A stretch of DNA of 64,000 nt, taken from Christiangramia echinicola DSM 19838 (lineage in GTDB: Bacteria > Bacteroidota > Bacteroidia > Flavobacteriales > Flavobacteriaceae). A model generated the notes under the pieces. That model saw only the letters and a program-made list of their open reading frames with translations. It was not told the DNA's origin and did no database searches. Shown here piece by piece: positions 61,450 to 64,000 of this stretch (its first letter is position 1; each line of letters begins with the position of its first letter). The stretch covers positions 744,001 through 808,000 of the forward strand of contig NZ_AUHG01000010.1 of NCBI RefSeq assembly GCF_000423065.1, given 5' to 3'. The translations under genes and the position numbers were made by a program.

Positions 61450-63864
61450 TTAATTCTTTTCGTCTTCAGTTCTAAAGTCATTTTCATCCTCATCGGTTTC
61501 AATAATCTTCATTGCTGGTTCTTTTAAAACTTCCTTATTAGCAATACTTCTTTCCAGGGAAAGAAGTAATGATGGTAATAAAAGCAGGTTGGCCAGCATC
61601 GCAAAAAGTAAGGTTGCAGATACTAAGCCGCCGAGTGCTACGGTACCTCCAAAACTACTGATCATAAATACTGAAAATCCGAAAAAGAGTACAATAGAAG
61701 TATAGAACATACTTACACCTGTTTCTCTTAATGCCGCATAAACCGAACGTTTTATTTTCCAGTCATTGGCTTTTAATTCCTGACGGTATTTAGCAAGGAA
61801 ATGTATGGTGTCATCTACCGAAATTCCAAAAGCTATACTAAATACAAGGATTGTTGAAGGTTTTATTGGTACCCCGATAAATCCCATGACACCTGCTGTT
61901 ACCAGTAACGGTAAAAGGTTAGGAACTAAAGAAATGATTATCATCCTAAAACTTCTAAACATCCAGGCCATTAATATTGCGATTAAAAAAATAGCCAGGC
62001 CAAGTGAAATTATAAGGTTTCTTACCAGGTAATTTGTCCCCTTCTGAAATAGCAATGCTTTACCGGTAAGTGATACATTATATCTGTCTTCCGGGAAGAT
62101 CTTTTTTATCTGAGGAAGAAGATCATTTTCTATCTCTTCCATTTTCTCCGTTCCAACATCCTTCATAAAGGTGGTTATACGGGCAAATTGACCTGTAGAA
62201 TCTACATAAGACTGCATTAATCCATCACTAGATGATAGACTTTTTGCATATGGCATAATGAAGTTTCGCTCCTGTGAAGATGGAAGTTGATAATACTTGG
62301 GGTTTCCGTTATAATATGCCTGTTTCGAATATTTTGCCAGCCGGTTTACCGAAAGTGGTTTGGATAATTCAGGAATATCCTGGATAAATTGTTCGAGTTC
62401 ATCCATCCTTTTTAAGGTGGAAAGTTTCATCACACCTTGAGGCCTTTTAGTATCAATAAGTATCTCCAACGGCATCACCCCGTCAAACTCACTTTCGAAG
62501 AATTTCACATCCTTGAAGAAAGTAGTATTCTTAGGCATATCTTCCAGAATGCTTCCTGAAATTTTAATAGTGTAGATGCCAATTATACTTGCTATTAACA
62601 GGACAATAGAGGAAATATAGATAGCGATCCTATGATTTCTAACCATATTTTCTGTCCAATTCGTAAAACCACCTATCCAGCGTTTTGTAAGATGTTTTAA
62701 ATGCCTGTCCTTTGGAGGTCTTAGGTAACTATAGATCACCGGGATAATCAATAGACTTAGAATGAAAATGGCGATTATATTGATGGAAGCTACAACTCCA
62801 AATTCTCTTAGTAGCTGACTATCTGTTAGTATAAAAGTGGCAAAACCTGAAGCTGTTGTTAGGTTGGTCATTAAAGTTGCATTACCAACCTTGGTGATCA
62901 CCCTTTGTAAAGATTTCGCCTGGTTACCATGTTTCTGGATCTCTTGTTGATATTTATTGATCAGGAAAATACAGTTCGGGATTCCAATTACAATAATAAG
63001 TGGGGGAATCAAAGCAGTTAAGATCGTGATCTCATAATGCAACAAGCCTATAACTCCAAAAGCCCACATTACTCCAATACATACCGTGAACATAGAAATT
63101 AGAGTGGCTCTGATAGATCTAAAAAAGAAAAAGAAGATAATTGAGGTAACGATCAAGGCAGCTAATATGAATAAACCTATTTCGTCAACGATATTTTGGG
63201 CGTTCAGGGTTCGTATATACGGCATGCCCGAAACCCGAACATCTATACCGTGATCTTCTTCAAATTCTTCTATTAAAGGATCTAGTTCTTCCAGCACAAA
63301 GATCTTTCTGGCCTTAGTGTTCACCAGGTCTTTATTGAGATATATTGCAGATTGGATAGTGTTGGAATGAGAACTATAAACAAGATTCTCGTAGAAAGGC
63401 AATTCTGTGAAAAGCTTGTTTTCGAATTCTTTTAATTGAGTGCTGTCTGGATCTTTGCTTTCCAGAACAGGTACCATTTCAAATCTTTGAGGATCCTCAA
63501 ATTTTTTGAGTTCCTTCAGGCTTGCAGGCGATATAATGTGATCTACTTCTGGATAGGAAGTAATTTTTTTAGTAAGCTCGTTCCATGCCTTAAACTTTTC
63601 CGGAGTGAAAAGTGCTGAGTCCTGTACGCCTAATAATATAAGGTTTCCTTCCTCCCCAAATTTATCCAGAAAATCATTATAGCTAACATTCACCGGATGA
63701 TCATCGGGCATTAGGTTCGCTTCGGTATACGAAAAACGCATATTCTTCCACTGCGTGGAAAGCAGGAAAGTAGCGATCGCGATCAAGACAATGATTATGA
63801 TCCTGTTTCTAAGTATAAGGCGGGCTATGGAATTCCAAAATCCAAAGCTGAATATCTTATGCAT
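61450..63864 (-). CDS. MMPL/RND family transporter
   Basis: An 804-residue inner-membrane protein with 12 helices in two repeats of 1+5, with a large periplasmic loop after helix 1 and helix 7. GIPNCIFLINKYQQEI and FGISVDDTIHFLAKYRQEL are the proton-relay-type helices with acidic residues of the RND/MMPL and sterol-sensing families. Members export lipids or hopanoids. The cargo is unknown and no periplasmic adaptor gene is adjacent. The C-terminus is acidic. Confidence 0.88.
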   Translation of the reverse strand: MHKIFSFGFWNSIARLILRNRIIIIVLIAIATFLLSTQWKNMRFSYTEANLMPDDHPVNVSYNDFLDKFGEEGNLILLGVQDSALFTPEKFKAWNELTKKITSYPEVDHIISPASLKELKKFEDPQRFEMVPVLESKDPDSTQLKEFENKLFTELPFYENLVYSSHSNTIQSAIYLNKDLVNTKARKIFVLEELDPLIEEFEEDHGIDVRVSGMPYIRTLNAQNIVDEIGLFILAALIVTSIIFFFFFRSIRATLISMFTVCIGVMWAFGVIGLLHYEITILTALIPPLIIVIGIPNCIFLINKYQQEIQKHGNQAKSLQRVITKVGNATLMTNLTTASGFATFILTDSQLLREFGVVASINIIAIFILSLLIIPVIYSYLRPPKDRHLKHLTKRWIGGFTNWTENMVRNHRIAIYISSIVLLIASIIGIYTIKISGSILEDMPKNTTFFKDVKFFESEFDGVMPLEILIDTKRPQGVMKLSTLKRMDELEQFIQDIPELSKPLSVNRLAKYSKQAYYNGNPKYYQLPSSQERNFIMPYAKSLSSSDGLMQSYVDSTGQFARITTFMKDVGTEKMEEIENDLLPQIKKIFPEDRYNVSLTGKALLFQKGTNYLVRNLIISLGLAIFLIAILMAWMFRSFRMIIISLVPNLLPLLVTAGVMGFIGVPIKPSTILVFSIAFGISVDDTIHFLAKYRQELKANDWKIKRSVYAALRETGVSMFYTSIVLFFGFSVFMISSFGGTVALGGLVSATLLFAMLANLLLLPSLLLSLERSIANKEVLKEPAMKIIETDEDENDFRTEDEKN

Positions 63865-63882
63865 GGCTTTGCTTTAGCGGCG

Positions 63883-63890
63883 CAAAGTTA
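63883..63890 (-). promoter_or_regulatory. -7 promoter box for the MMPL gene
   Basis: Minus-strand TAACTTTG matches TAnnTTTG exactly, 18 bases upstream of the ATG. The -33 part is unclear. Confidence 0.42.
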
Positions 63891-63939
63891 GAAAAAGCAA
63901 GTTTAATTAGTTCGCATTAACCGATTAATCTTCCGATTA

Positions 63940-64000
63940 TTAAAGCTGAAGTTGTAAAGTGAATTTAAAAGCAAAATTATCCTTGAATCCAGCCAGGTGA
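63940..64000 (-). CDS. C-terminal end of a gene cut by the window edge
   Basis: On the minus strand 19 codons up to TAA (63940-63942) read HLAGFKDNFAFKFTLQLQL. The alternation of aromatic/hydrophobic and polar residues looks like a terminal beta strand of an outer-membrane protein. The rest lies beyond the window, so the family cannot be given. Confidence 0.45.
   Translation of the reverse strand, partial: HLAGFKDNFAFKFTLQLQL

Overview
The window looks like a chromosomal segment of a marine Flavobacteriaceae bacterium, probably close to Gramella/Christiangramia (inference). The supports are AT-rich DNA, promoter boxes of the Bacteroidota type (TAnnTTTG at -7), many lipoproteins and secreted peptidases, an ExbB/ExbD/ExbD/PorT-family block next to rpoN and asnS, and the intergenic palindromes common in this group. 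No rRNA, complete insertion sequence, CRISPR array, plasmid or phage genes were seen.

Left part (1-9.3 kb): small plus-strand genes (RibD/DHFR-like protein, alpha/beta hydrolase, CPBP protease, TonB-C-like protein, TPR protein, class C beta-lactamase-like hydrolase, TauE exporter) and one opposed zinc-protease lipoprotein. Several genes from 1 to 5.6 kb are followed by related, non-identical 3' elements of about 35-100 bp, an arrangement that resembles a gene-cassette array.

9.3-29 kb: a mixed set of mostly single metabolic genes (methyltransferase, GH43, EthD, DUF2200, DinB, SDR, aminopeptidase P, intradiol dioxygenase, thioesterase, CAT-like acetyltransferase, haloalkane-dehalogenase-like hydrolase, M20 peptidases, GNAT). 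It includes a membrane adenylate cyclase beside two paralogous small exported proteins, a scar of decayed methyltransferase and receiver genes, and tRNA-Leu(TAG).

29-44.2 kb: a DPP-III-like peptidase, PhnA, DUF885, a YdjM-like hydrolase, a membrane MutS-like ATPase, YjbR, DUF4230/DUF4260, a cyclase-family protein, HemW, RuvC, a GT2 and YciI. This stretch alone is dense in dispersed intergenic palindromes. At its centre a roughly 380-bp unit, made of a small GIY-YIG nuclease gene framed by the palindromes, is tandemly duplicated. This is the best candidate for an under-described system.

44.2-53.6 kb: a BlaI/M56 operon (repressor, metallopeptidase fused to a TonB C-terminal domain, a second TonB-C protein, TPR protein, two small exported proteins) with a double 18-bp palindrome upstream of the repressor. 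It is followed by DUF456, a flavoprotein monooxygenase, TatD, an acyltransferase, type I asparaginase and tRNA-Ser(GGA).

53.6-64 kb: exbB, a small membrane protein, exbD, exbD and a PorT-family gene. Opposed to them lies asnS, rluA-like, rpoN and a membrane protein, then an MMPL/RND transporter and the end of one more gene. The Exb complex would energise outer-membrane processes, and PorT-family proteins are linked to the type IX secretion system in this phylum (family knowledge; not proven here).
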